DNA from: Lachnospiraceae bacterium | GTDB taxonomy: Bacteria > Bacillota > Clostridia > Lachnospirales > Lachnospiraceae | Length of the DNA stretch: 64,000 nucleotides | NCBI GenBank assembly: GCA_900759665.1 | Contig: CAAEWE010000059.1 | Location: 93,569-157,568, forward strand | Direction: 5' to 3' | Shown here: positions 26,067 through 34,505 of the stretch, in pieces | Numbering within the stretch: the first letter of the stretch is position 1 | How the letters are laid out: the number at the start of each line of letters is the position of its first letter | Notes under the pieces: model-generated | What the model saw: only the letters and a program-made list of their open reading frames with translations | The model's database searches: none | Told to the model about the DNA's origin: nothing | Made by a program: the position numbers and the translations under genes

Positions 26067-29000
26067 CTATTTTGCGACAGCACTTACATCGATCGTTGCA
26101 TACAGAGTAGCTGATGTTGCAAATTTCAGATATACATCACCAGACACCGCTGCCCGGAACGTCACCTTACCGGAACCATCTGCGAAAGCACTGTTTGTAC
26201 TGTTGACATAATAATCATCTTCATCATAGTCAGAATAGTAATTATTATTTTTGCTATTCACATGATATCCGGTAACCTTTTCCCATGACATCATAGATAC
26301 AGAAAGATCATTTGTACCAACGGTTTTAGATGCATAGGATACCTCATACTGCTTTCCCTGCTCTACCGGAATCTTCACATAAGCGACATTCTGCAGATCT
26401 TCATCTGCAACATTCTTTGCACATACAACAGATGCTACTGCGCCATCCAGTGTCAATGCGGTAGAACTCTTCTCATATGCAGCCAGATGCTTTGCAACCT
26501 TAACGGTAATACTTCCAATCTTCTGATCTCCGGAAACAGGTGTAAGACACATTACATAAGTTCCCGCCTGCAAAGATACTGTCATCTTTGTATCAGTACT
26601 GCTTTCATCTGAATCCTCATCATTGTAATTGTTACTGCCAAAACTGCGGATCTCATCGTATGGATTTGCTGCATCGCCTGTCTCTTTATAAAGTGTGACA
26701 CTGTTTGGCAATGCCTGGTTCTCATTAAACTTTGCAGAGATGTCATAAGAGGTATATCCCTGATCTGCTGCCTCCGGAATTGCAAACTTCACAAAGAGGT
26801 CATTATTGCCGGAAGACTGCACAACACTCTCCTGCTCTAAGGTAAGCATCGTCGGTGCTGAAAGTGCAAACTGGTTCGCCATGCCACCATCAAGCCTGTT
26901 GTAAACCAGATCTGCTCTGGCATCGGCACCATTTACGGTTACCTTGCCAAGTGTCACAAGTCCGTAAGCTCCCTTATAACGGACTGTGTATTCACCATTA
27001 TCCAGCAAAAGCCCACGGAATGTCCCATGATTTGCTCCATCAACCTGTTTACCGCTTTCTACATCATAGTGAGTGTCATAATCCGTGTATACGCTCTTTA
27101 CATTTCCCTTTGCGTCAAAGAAAAGGAGTTTCTTATCACCTGCAAGCTGATCAACTTCTGTTTTTCCGTCATCACCATACTGATGGATCTTAAGACTTCC
27201 TGTTACTTCGAATCGGGATACGGCAAGCTTCTGATCTCCAAGCTCTGCATTCGTTCCATCCTGAACTGTGATGGAATTTGCAAAATACTGTCTCTGATCA
27301 TTCTCATCCCTCCAGTAGATCTTGTATGTACCTGCCGGCAGAGATGCACTAAAGCTTCCCTGATAATCTGTATTTGCATACATTGTCCAGTCTTCATACT
27401 GCTTGTTTTCTGTCTCAAAATATACTCTGTCATTTGCAACTGCCTTATCATTTGCAAACTTTGCAACTGCCTTGATATTTGCAAAACGAACCGGCATTGT
27501 GAGGTTGGCTGCCGAAACAGCATCTGCAGTAATATCTATCTCACCGTTTAACTGATATTTCACACCATTATTGCCCAGAAGCTTCACAATATATTTTCCT
27601 GCCGGAACCTCTGCGGCATAATTACCTGCCTCGATCACCGGCAATGAAAATCCGGTAGACTGCGGAGATGCTGCCGGTGCCTGCGTTGGTGCCGTACCCG
27701 CCGGTGCCTGTGTCGGTGCTTCTCTCAAAATAGTAGGTACCGGGAATGGACCAGCCTTTGTCGTCTCATCCAGGTTGTACACATTATAAATATCACCGTT
27801 TGCACACTGAAAACTAGCATATGTATTAGAACTGTAGTTTACTTTGTAGTCTTTTGGATGATTTCCTGCTACCAGTTCTTTTCTGGAAGAATATGTTCCC
27901 TGCTTCTCCACATATTTCAGGAATGTGCGTCCATGGATATAATCAGAAGAATTTACTGCATCCGCCGGATAAAAATAAATGCTTTCATTACCGGATACCG
28001 CATTCTCCATTGCATCTTTTACGGTACCACTGATATTGAATCTCTCGATCACATTTACGGTTACGGTCGAAGTAGTGGTACGTGCTGCATCTGCTGCATC
28101 TGTAATATTGATCGTGTAAGTGTGTACACCTGCTGCCAGACCATAAGGAATGTACAGAGTCGTTTTTGCTGCTGCCTTCTTGGTTACCTGATTATTAGAA
28201 TCTGTAACATCTGTCGAAAGCTTTACACCTGCATCTGTACCGGTCTGAACCAGATCATACTTATAGCTTCCGGATCCACCGGCAGGCTTAATATCATAAG
28301 TAGTATATACCGTTCCCGGATCCGGAGTTACCTCAGGATTCACAGTTGTAACCGGTGCAGATGTCTTAACTGCAGATGCCGGTATTGCTGTCTTAGGTAC
28401 TGCAGGTACCGCCGGAGCCGGTGCTGCTGTTACAGGCTTTACGAGAGCTGTTGCTGCCGGTGCCGCCGGAGCCGGTGCTGCTGTTACAGGCTTTACGAGA
28501 GCTGTTGCTGCCGGTGCCGCCGTTGCTACTGCCGGTACCGCCGCCTGGGCTTTCTTAGCGGTCTGAGGCTTTGCCGGTGTAGGTACATCGTCTGTAGATG
28601 CCGGATAATCATAGCTATAATCCGGTACAACGGTCTTGACAGGCTCCGGAGTTGCCGGTGCTGCCGTTGCAAGACGGCTTGCATTTAAAGCATTCATATA
28701 ATCATCCAGAATGATCTCATTGTCTGTGGAATCTGCAGCCGCAATCGTAGTCTCATCATAAACCTTGAAGATCACCTTCAGATTTGCCTTACGTCCGGCC
28801 TCATCCTTTCCAACCAATGTTGTCTCCGTTACGCCTGCCTCTGTCGGGATTCCCTTGAGAATTCCTCTTTTTCCAACGAGAGACAATCCCTTTGGAAGCT
28901 TGCTGCCTTTCTTAAGGGAATAAGAAATATAGCCAACCGGCTGATAGAAATAAGTATCCATCCTGCCAACCAGCACAGCATCCTTCTCCAGGATCCAGGT

Positions 29001-29660
29001 AACGGTGTCCTTATCTACACCAAATGCCTGCTTGTTCTGGATCTCCTTCGTGAACTTTCCGACCGTGATGCGGACATAATCATTCAGTCCTGCCCCCTGG
29101 GTCAGATAAAGACGGTATGTCTTCTGATCTGTTGTGGAAAGTGCTTCCACCTTCGGATTCTCATTATAAGAACCGGATTTATAAGACTTAATGGCAACTT
29201 TCACATCCCCTGCATTCAGAGGAGTTTTCTTGTTAAACTTTACTGTCAAAGCAGAGTAATCCAGCTTATCCACAGATGCAGACTGAATATTATTTGCCTT
29301 AACCTTTACCTTACATTTCAGTTTTGTTTTTCCGATCTTGGCAACAACAACGGCAGATCCCTTTTTGACACCCTGGATCGTTGCTGTTTCCTTTTTCTTA
29401 CCACTTGTTTTCGTAATCTTAACTACCTTTTTGTTTTTTGTGGACCATTTCACCTTTTTATTTGCTTTTTTCACCTTTAAGGTTACTGTTCCACCCGCTA
29501 TAACGCTGACCTTCTTTTTAGAAAGCTTGGCTTTTAACCCAGTCGCTTTTGCCTTTTTTTTCGCGGATACATTCACTGTGGAATAATTTCCGCCTGTCAC
29601 GACCATGGCTGCCGCAAGACCACATGCCAGCACGCGTTTTGCAATGTTCGTATGCTTCAT
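26067..29660 (-). CDS. secreted Ig-like (BIG2) surface protein, 1197 residues
   Basis: Longer paralogue of the 23391-26012 product with the same order: signal peptide (about 1-33, ending VSA), lysine-rich BIG2 domain (about 40-122, KKVKWSTKNKKVVKI), putative Ig domain (about 240-305, GSKLPKGLSLVGKRGILKGIPTEAG), beta domains of carboxypeptidase-regulatory type, and a PPC-like C-terminal region. It differs by an Ala/Pro/Val linker (about 330-460) holding two exact 18-residue repeats (AATALVKPVTAAPAPAAP type) and a second Pro/Ala/Gln-rich patch near 655-675. It ends in TIDVSAVAK without a wall-sorting motif. GGAG lies 7 bases before the ATG. Its own promoter and a 5' stem-loop lie upstream. Probably secreted or loosely wall-bound. 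Confidence 0.88.
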   Translation of the reverse strand: MKHTNIAKRVLACGLAAAMVVTGGNYSTVNVSAKKKAKATGLKAKLSKKKVSVIAGGTVTLKVKKANKKVKWSTKNKKVVKITKTSGKKKETATIQGVKKGSAVVVAKIGKTKLKCKVKVKANNIQSASVDKLDYSALTVKFNKKTPLNAGDVKVAIKSYKSGSYNENPKVEALSTTDQKTYRLYLTQGAGLNDYVRITVGKFTKEIQNKQAFGVDKDTVTWILEKDAVLVGRMDTYFYQPVGYISYSLKKGSKLPKGLSLVGKRGILKGIPTEAGVTETTLVGKDEAGRKANLKVIFKVYDETTIAAADSTDNEIILDDYMNALNASRLATAAPATPEPVKTVVPDYSYDYPASTDDVPTPAKPQTAKKAQAAVPAVATAAPAATALVKPVTAAPAPAAPAATALVKPVTAAPAPAVPAVPKTAIPASAVKTSAPVTTVNPEVTPDPGTVYTTYDIKPAGGSGSYKYDLVQTGTDAGVKLSTDVTDSNNQVTKKAAAKTTLYIPYGLAAGVHTYTINITDAADAARTTTSTVTVNVIERFNISGTVKDAMENAVSGNESIYFYPADAVNSSDYIHGRTFLKYVEKQGTYSSRKELVAGNHPKDYKVNYSSNTYASFQCANGDIYNVYNLDETTKAGPFPVPTILREAPTQAPAGTAPTQAPAASPQSTGFSLPVIEAGNYAAEVPAGKYIVKLLGNNGVKYQLNGEIDITADAVSAANLTMPVRFANIKAVAKFANDKAVANDRVYFETENKQYEDWTMYANTDYQGSFSASLPAGTYKIYWRDENDQRQYFANSITVQDGTNAELGDQKLAVSRFEVTGSLKIHQYGDDGKTEVDQLAGDKKLLFFDAKGNVKSVYTDYDTHYDVESGKQVDGANHGTFRGLLLDNGEYTVRYKGAYGLVTLGKVTVNGADARADLVYNRLDGGMANQFALSAPTMLTLEQESVVQSSGNNDLFVKFAIPEAADQGYTSYDISAKFNENQALPNSVTLYKETGDAANPYDEIRSFGSNNYNDEDSDESSTDTKMTVSLQAGTYVMCLTPVSGDQKIGSITVKVAKHLAAYEKSSTALTLDGAVASVVCAKNVADEDLQNVAYVKIPVEQGKQYEVSYASKTVGTNDLSVSMMSWEKVTGYHVNSKNNNYYSDYDEDDYYVNSTNSAFADGSGKVTFRAAVSGDVYLKFATSATLYATIDVSAVAK
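28411..28518 (-). repeat. 54-bp perfect tandem duplication inside the 1197-residue surface protein
   Basis: Two identical 54-base units (28411-28464 and 28465-28518) encode 18 residues each of the Ala/Pro/Val linker. The period is a multiple of three, so gain or loss of units would keep the frame. Partly matching sequence continues on both sides. Confidence 0.9.
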
Positions 29661-29683
29661 TTTCTCTCTCCTTTAATATTATT

Positions 29684-29733
29684 TTGCAGGTACAAAATGG
29701 AAGCTTATCTCCCTTCTTCCATTCTGTCTGCAA
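29684..29733 (-). promoter_or_regulatory. 5' stem-loop in the leader of the Ig-like genes
   Basis: On the minus strand TTGCAG + ACAGAATGGAAG pairs with CTTCCATTTTGT + CTGCAA: 18 pairs with one G-U, a two-base bulge and a 12-base loop. It starts only a few bases after the predicted transcription start and is not followed by a T tract, so it is a leader hairpin and not a terminator. Such 5' structures often protect abundant mRNAs from decay. Confidence 0.7.
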
Positions 29734-29742
29734 GTATTGATA

Positions 29743-29771
29743 ATTATATCATATCCCCTATTTACTTTCAA
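29743..29771 (-). promoter_or_regulatory. promoter of the Ig-like protein operon
   Basis: Minus strand TTGAAA (29771-29766), a 17-base spacer and TATAAT (29748-29743), an almost ideal vegetative promoter. The -35 box overlaps the last codons of the serine recombinase gene. Confidence 0.8.
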
Positions 29772-30954
29772 CAAGCACTTTCGCCAAAATCCTTATATTT
29801 CCTTGTCTGACAAATATTTTTTCCACAAAGATCTTCAGAAAGAATTCCATTTCACCGGTCATTATTTCCGGATCATCCGGCATTCCAAAAATCCACCGGC
29901 AGACCGATAACAGCAGCGAGATCTCAATCCTGTTTTTTTCATGATCACCGTCACAGACTAACACCCCCTTCTGCGTCCGGTGGCGGCAAAGAGCCCTGCC
30001 GCAAAAACCGCATTTTGTAATGCCGTGAAACAGATGACGTCTTCCTTTTTTTCTGCGTAACCCCGGATTCATAGGATTTCTGTCCAGGTTCTTCTGAAAC
30101 ACTTCCTCACTGACGATTTCCGGAACTGCTTCTTTTCTTTTTTTCCATTCTCCTTCCGGTACTCTGACTGTAACAAATCCGTCCCGGTAACGATTTTCAT
30201 ATTTGTGCCATGTCTCTGTCCCTGTATAGAGTGGATCATGCAGAATCCTCCATATTACTGATGCATCCCATTTTTTTCCTTCCGCCGCCTCCTGTTCCTT
30301 CAGCTTCCGTGCGATCCCGCTGCACGTTTCCCCTTTTACAGATAATGCAAAGATCTGCCGTATCCGTTCTGCCTCCTGCGCATCAACCGTAAGTTTCCCA
30401 TCCGTTCCTCTCCGGTATCCATACGGTGCCCTTCCCGGTCTTGCCTCCCCATGTTCTCGTTTCGTTCTTAACGCATTTCTCGTTTTTTGGGATATGTCCC
30501 TGCAGTAATACTCATAAAAAATACTCTTCAATGCTTCCTGCATCCCCGGCATCCCCTTCCTGCTGTCATAATGATCTGCAACAGATATCACCCGCACCCG
30601 GTAACGGGGAAAGATCACTTCCAGCAGTTCCACCAGTTCCAGATGGTTCCGGGAGAGTCTGGAAAAATCCTTCACCACGAGAGCTTGTATTTTTCCCATA
30701 AAAATACCGGCCAGCATTTTTTGGACCGCCGGCCGGTTCATATTGGTTCCTGTATATCCATCATCACAAAAATATAAAAGCTGTCCGGAACAAAGTTCCT
30801 TCTCCTGTCTAAGTGCTTTTTCCGCCAGCTCCATCTGATTGCAGATACTCTGGCTTTGCATACATTTCAGAGAATCCCTTTTGGAAATCCTGCAATAAAC
30901 GGCCACTGTTGTCTCCTTGCGGTCCGGACTTTTTTGCTTCCCTGAAAAAGACAT
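29758..30954 (-). CDS. serine recombinase (resolvase/invertase family, large type)
   Basis: 398 residues from the ATG at 30954 (GGAGG 8 bases upstream; an earlier in-frame ATG at 30972 has none). N-terminal catalytic domain: YCRIS with the nucleophilic serine (about residue 27), DDGYTGTNMNRP, VVKDFSRLSRNHLE with active-site arginines, and the long helix FYEYYCRDIS. The Recombinase domain follows (RPGRAPYGYRR, WDASVIWRILHDPLYTGT), then a zinc ribbon starting KCGFCGRALC. At 398 residues it is shorter than most integrases of this class (450-600), missing part of the C-terminal coiled coil. No phage, conjugation or transposition genes lie nearby. It may be a remnant or a domesticated site-specific recombinase. 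Confidence 0.9.
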   Translation of the reverse strand: MSFSGKQKSPDRKETTVAVYCRISKRDSLKCMQSQSICNQMELAEKALRQEKELCSGQLLYFCDDGYTGTNMNRPAVQKMLAGIFMGKIQALVVKDFSRLSRNHLELVELLEVIFPRYRVRVISVADHYDSRKGMPGMQEALKSIFYEYYCRDISQKTRNALRTKREHGEARPGRAPYGYRRGTDGKLTVDAQEAERIRQIFALSVKGETCSGIARKLKEQEAAEGKKWDASVIWRILHDPLYTGTETWHKYENRYRDGFVTVRVPEGEWKKRKEAVPEIVSEEVFQKNLDRNPMNPGLRRKKGRRHLFHGITKCGFCGRALCRHRTQKGVLVCDGDHEKNRIEISLLLSVCRWIFGMPDDPEIMTGEMEFFLKIFVEKIFVRQGNIRILAKVLVESK

Positions 30955-31019
30955 CTCTGCTGCCTCCTGCATATTCTCTTTACAGAATATATGCTCCCAG
31001 CCGTCCCATCTATGACCTG

Positions 31020-31520
31020 TTATTTTACAAAGGATAAAAGGTCATCAATAAAGCTGAGTCCCACCTGATACAATACATACAGTATCGTCACAGACAAGAT
31101 CAATACCAGACACCGGTAAATCAGATATCCCCTGGCAAAGTTCTTTTTGGCCGGGTGAACCTTATGGCTTAACGCCATATAAAGCATATAGATAAATCCG
31201 ATCACCGGTATGTTCAGCCAGCAGATACTCAAAAACCATTGACTGACCGATACTCCTTCTGCATCATCATAGGCTACAGAGGACTGAAATCCACTCTCAA
31301 ACAGCTTTTTCTGTTTTTCTTTTTTTTGTTTTTCCTGCCTGACTGCCTTCTGATGTCTCTTTTGAAGCTGTTCCTGCCTTTTTTCCTGTTTTGCCAGATT
31401 TGTATGACTGTCCGAAACATTATACTCCGCTCTGGCACGCCGCTTCTTTTCCAGAAGCTGCTGCTGTCTTATTGCTCTTTCCTGCTTCGCGATCACAGAA
31501 TCCTGATCTTTTCTTTCCAA
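31020..31520 (-). CDS. hypothetical protein: charged coiled coil plus two membrane segments, TTG start
   Basis: 166 residues. The frame opens with TTG at 31520 preceded by AGGAGG at 6 bases; no ATG or GTG in frame is placed better. Residues 1-75 are a strongly basic, Gln/Lys/Arg-rich coiled coil (KQERAIRQQQLLEKKRRARAEY, KQEKRQEQLQKRHQKAVRQ). Two membrane helices follow (about 93-115, FLSICWLNIPVIGFIYMLYMAL, and about 134-155, YRCLVLILSVTILYVLYQVG). The long helix is probably cytoplasmic. I do not recognise a family. It lies between the PBP1A and recombinase genes on the same strand, 27 bases after the PBP1A stop, and is probably co-transcribed with PBP1A. Confidence 0.8.
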   Translation of the reverse strand: MERKDQDSVIAKQERAIRQQQLLEKKRRARAEYNVSDSHTNLAKQEKRQEQLQKRHQKAVRQEKQKKEKQKKLFESGFQSSVAYDDAEGVSVSQWFLSICWLNIPVIGFIYMLYMALSHKVHPAKKNFARGYLIYRCLVLILSVTILYVLYQVGLSFIDDLLSFVK

Positions 31521-31547
31521 AATGTTCCTCCTGTCCGCCAGACGCGT

Positions 31548-34298
31548 TTACTGTTCTGTCGTTTCTTCGCCATCCTCTGTGTTACTTTCTGAACGTTCCG
31601 TCTCATACTGCTGTTTTGTCGGAAGTGTCAGGATTTTTTGCCGGTAGCTGATATAATCGTCATTTAACTGGGTATATTCTGAATAACCTTTACATGCATC
31701 AACTGCCTGTTTTGCTTTCTGCAGCAATTCATCGACATTTTCCGGCTGATAACTGTGACCCAGAAGCTTTTTCAATCTTGTCCTTGCCAATGCCGTCCTT
31801 GTCTTTCTGGTCTGATCCTCTCTTGCTTTTCTTGCCTTTTCCGCATTTTCCTCTGCAATCCGCTGATTTTCTTCGGCCTGCTGCTCCTCATATGCCTTAA
31901 CGACATCCTTCCATTTCACGGATTCATTCTTCAGGCTGTCATACTTGTCCCTGCATCTGGTGCTGTATTCCTTTCTCTTATCATCGTCCTTGATCAGAGC
32001 AATGGAATCCTTCAAGGTATTATATGTCTCGTTAAATGTATAGTAGTCCGCCATGCTGGTAATCTTCATCTTTTCAAACTTCTCCAGTTTGCGAAGCACG
32101 CTCTTCTGCCGGGACAGATCTGTTTCCCTGTCCACATATTCCGTAGTATCCTCCAGAATATCCTGTGCAAAATAATCCATTCCATAGCTGCGCTTACGGT
32201 CACCGGTCACTTCTGTCCCTTCGATGATATTTCCCCGGCTGTCATACTTGGCAAGGCATACCGTCTCCGGCTTTTCAAAATCCTTTGGTTCCAGATTCTG
32301 ATGGATCTGATTCATGTAATTTTTCCAGATCGCTCCGGAAAGAGTCGCACCGTAAGTCCCCGGCATTGCCCTTGGCGTATCATAGCCACACCATACAACC
32401 GTTGTATAATATGCAGAATATCCACAGAACCATACATCTTTACTGGAGTTTGTGGTTCCGGTCTTTCCCGCCGTGATCTGACCTCCATTCAGTTTCAACG
32501 CACGGGCTGTACCGTAACTTTCATCAAAAACCCCCTTAAGCACATCCGTCATCATCCAGGCCGCTCCCTTGGAATATACCTGTGTTTTTTCCTCCGCATC
32601 CTTATAGATCACACCATCTGATACATGGCTGATCTTTTTGATGCAGGTCCGGTCACTGTACTCTCCATTATTGGCAAGAGCAGCATATCCCTTTGCCATA
32701 TCCACCACGCGGACTCCCTCTGTAAAACCACCCAGAGAAAGTGCCATATTTCCGTTATCCACATAACTGAGATTATGGAAGTGCATCTTGTCCAGAAAAG
32801 ACAGTCCATATTCCGGCGTGATCGCCTCCAGCACCTGCCAGGCAATGGTATTAATAGAGCGTGCCACAGCCTCTCTGATGTGTACATTTCCCCGATAACC
32901 TCCACCGGCATTTTGCGGTCCGTTTGTGATCGCATGGTCATTGACCACCGTAGACGGAGAAAATTTTCCTGATTCAAAACCCGGTGCGTAGTCGATCAGC
33001 GGCTTAATAGAACTTCCTGACTGACGAGCCGACAGATACGCCCTGTTATATGCGTCCTTTGTCCCCCGGCCGCCAACCACAGCCACAACATAATTTGTAT
33101 TATTGTCCACGCAGACAGCCGCTCCCTGCAGGGCATACTTGCTCCCGTCTGCACTCTTCTCTTTGTTATAGGCAAGTCCGCTGTCAATAGCTGCCTGCAG
33201 TTTCTTTTGCTTTTTCTGATCCAGTGATGTATACAGCTTGTAGCCTCCGGAGCGGATATCGTCGCACTTTGCACTGTAAACAGATGCATATTTTGACTGA
33301 TACTCCTCGTACTCTTTTTTGTCCTTAAAGGTATATTTGAACTCAAAATTTTCCTTTTCCATCAGGGACAATGCAGCACAATGCACCGCATAGCTGATCA
33401 GATAACTTTCATTATTTGTTTTCTCTGTAAGCTGCAGTACATCCAGCTTTGTTTTAACTGCCTTTTTGTATTCTTTGCGGGTAATGGCTCCCCCCTCATA
33501 CATCTTTAAGAGAACCTCATTTCTCTTTTTCCGTGCTGTTTTCGGATTTGCCACCGGATTATAGGCAGACGGTGAATTGGAAAGACCAATGAGCATTGCT
33601 GCTTCTGCCGGTTCCAGATCTGCCGGTTTTTTCCCGAAATAATACTTGCTGGCAGCCGACACACCATAACAGCGGTTTCCGTAATAATTGCTGTTACAGT
33701 AAAATTCCATGATCTTATCCTTGCCAAACTTCTGTTCCACCGTAGGTGCCAGAAGGATCTCTGCTACCTTTCTCGTAAAAGTCTGTTCCTGCGACAAAAG
33801 ATTATTCTTGATCACCTGCTGTGTGATCGTGCTTCCCCCCTGTGTGATCTGACCTCTGTTCTTCAGCAGAGCCACACTGGCACGCATCGTAGCCAGCAGA
33901 TCCACACCACCGTGAGTCTTAAAACGCTTATCTTCCACGGCAATATATCCGTTATAGATATAAGGTGATATCTTCGAGATCTTAGTATACTTAAATCTTC
34001 CTGCATTCACAGAGCCGATCTTATTTCCCCGGTTATCGAATACCTGCGTATCCTCATTCATAATAAAGTCTTCCTCTGTCATATTGACTAGATTGTCAAA
34101 CACCACTTCTCTTGCCTCGGTAAACATCGGAAGTACCTTCACATAAATGCAGATTCCTGCGATCAGACAAACCACCAGTATTGATGCAAGGATTCCAAGC
34201 ATTGTTCCTAAAATTGTGGAAACGATTCCCAGATAGCCTCCCAGCAGGCCTGCCACTGCCTGAAGCCCCATTTTTATACGATATATCCCCTTCTTCAT
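31548..34298 (-). CDS. class A penicillin-binding protein (PBP1A family)
   Basis: Bifunctional peptidoglycan synthase: transglycosylase and transpeptidase. 916 residues from the ATG at 34298 (GGAGG 7 bases upstream); the open frame extends 28 more codons without a signal. A membrane anchor (about 25-55) precedes the GT51 domain with EDKRFKTHGGVD, GGSTITQQ and AAMLIGL. The transpeptidase domain has SGSSIKP (SxxK), SRSIN (SxN) and KTGTT. The last 190 residues are an unusually long, highly charged helical tail (NESVKWKDVVKAYEEQQAEENQ, ARKAREDQTRKTRTALARTRLKKL) after the catalytic domain, with no domain I can name. Transcribed divergently from tyrA. Confidence 0.94.
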   Translation of the reverse strand: MKKGIYRIKMGLQAVAGLLGGYLGIVSTILGTMLGILASILVVCLIAGICIYVKVLPMFTEAREVVFDNLVNMTEEDFIMNEDTQVFDNRGNKIGSVNAGRFKYTKISKISPYIYNGYIAVEDKRFKTHGGVDLLATMRASVALLKNRGQITQGGSTITQQVIKNNLLSQEQTFTRKVAEILLAPTVEQKFGKDKIMEFYCNSNYYGNRCYGVSAASKYYFGKKPADLEPAEAAMLIGLSNSPSAYNPVANPKTARKKRNEVLLKMYEGGAITRKEYKKAVKTKLDVLQLTEKTNNESYLISYAVHCAALSLMEKENFEFKYTFKDKKEYEEYQSKYASVYSAKCDDIRSGGYKLYTSLDQKKQKKLQAAIDSGLAYNKEKSADGSKYALQGAAVCVDNNTNYVVAVVGGRGTKDAYNRAYLSARQSGSSIKPLIDYAPGFESGKFSPSTVVNDHAITNGPQNAGGGYRGNVHIREAVARSINTIAWQVLEAITPEYGLSFLDKMHFHNLSYVDNGNMALSLGGFTEGVRVVDMAKGYAALANNGEYSDRTCIKKISHVSDGVIYKDAEEKTQVYSKGAAWMMTDVLKGVFDESYGTARALKLNGGQITAGKTGTTNSSKDVWFCGYSAYYTTVVWCGYDTPRAMPGTYGATLSGAIWKNYMNQIHQNLEPKDFEKPETVCLAKYDSRGNIIEGTEVTGDRKRSYGMDYFAQDILEDTTEYVDRETDLSRQKSVLRKLEKFEKMKITSMADYYTFNETYNTLKDSIALIKDDDKRKEYSTRCRDKYDSLKNESVKWKDVVKAYEEQQAEENQRIAEENAEKARKAREDQTRKTRTALARTRLKKLLGHSYQPENVDELLQKAKQAVDACKGYSEYTQLNDDYISYRQKILTLPTKQQYETERSESNTEDGEETTEQ

Positions 34299-34353
34299 TC
34301 GTGCTCCTCCATTTTGAAGCGTTATGTAAACTCCTTTTTTCAAACATTTTTTC

Positions 34354-34382
34354 ATTATAACCCTATCCAATGAAATTATCAA
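34354..34382 (-). promoter_or_regulatory. PBP1A promoter
   Basis: Minus strand TTGATA (34382-34377), a 17-base spacer and TATAAT (34359-34354). Its -35 box is separated by one base from the -35 box of the tyrA promoter. Confidence 0.8.
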
Positions 34383-34383
34383 G

Positions 34384-34412
34384 TTGACACCCGAAATTAT
34401 GTCGATTAGAAT
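34384..34412 (+). promoter_or_regulatory. tyrA promoter
   Basis: TTGACA (34384-34389), a 17-base spacer and TAGAAT (34407-34412). Back to back with the PBP1A promoter. Confidence 0.75.
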
Positions 34413-34505
34413 ATAATTTACGGATATTCACACCGTACAGGTGTTCTCTATCTGTTTTTAATGACACAGACAATATACATCAGAACAGAAAGGTACTGAA
34501 TACTT

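Noticed and set aside
28411..28518. Possible CRISPR or insertion-sequence repeat
   Set aside because: Only two adjacent identical 54-base units, without spacers, inside a coding frame: a tandem duplication.
29684..29733. Terminator or recombination site
   Set aside because: No T tract follows on the minus strand, and the arms are too close together (12-base loop) for an invertible segment. A 5' leader hairpin fits better.
29758..31520. Prophage or integrative element
   Set aside because: The recombinase is the only mobile-element gene; no structural, conjugation, replication or att-like repeats are seen nearby.
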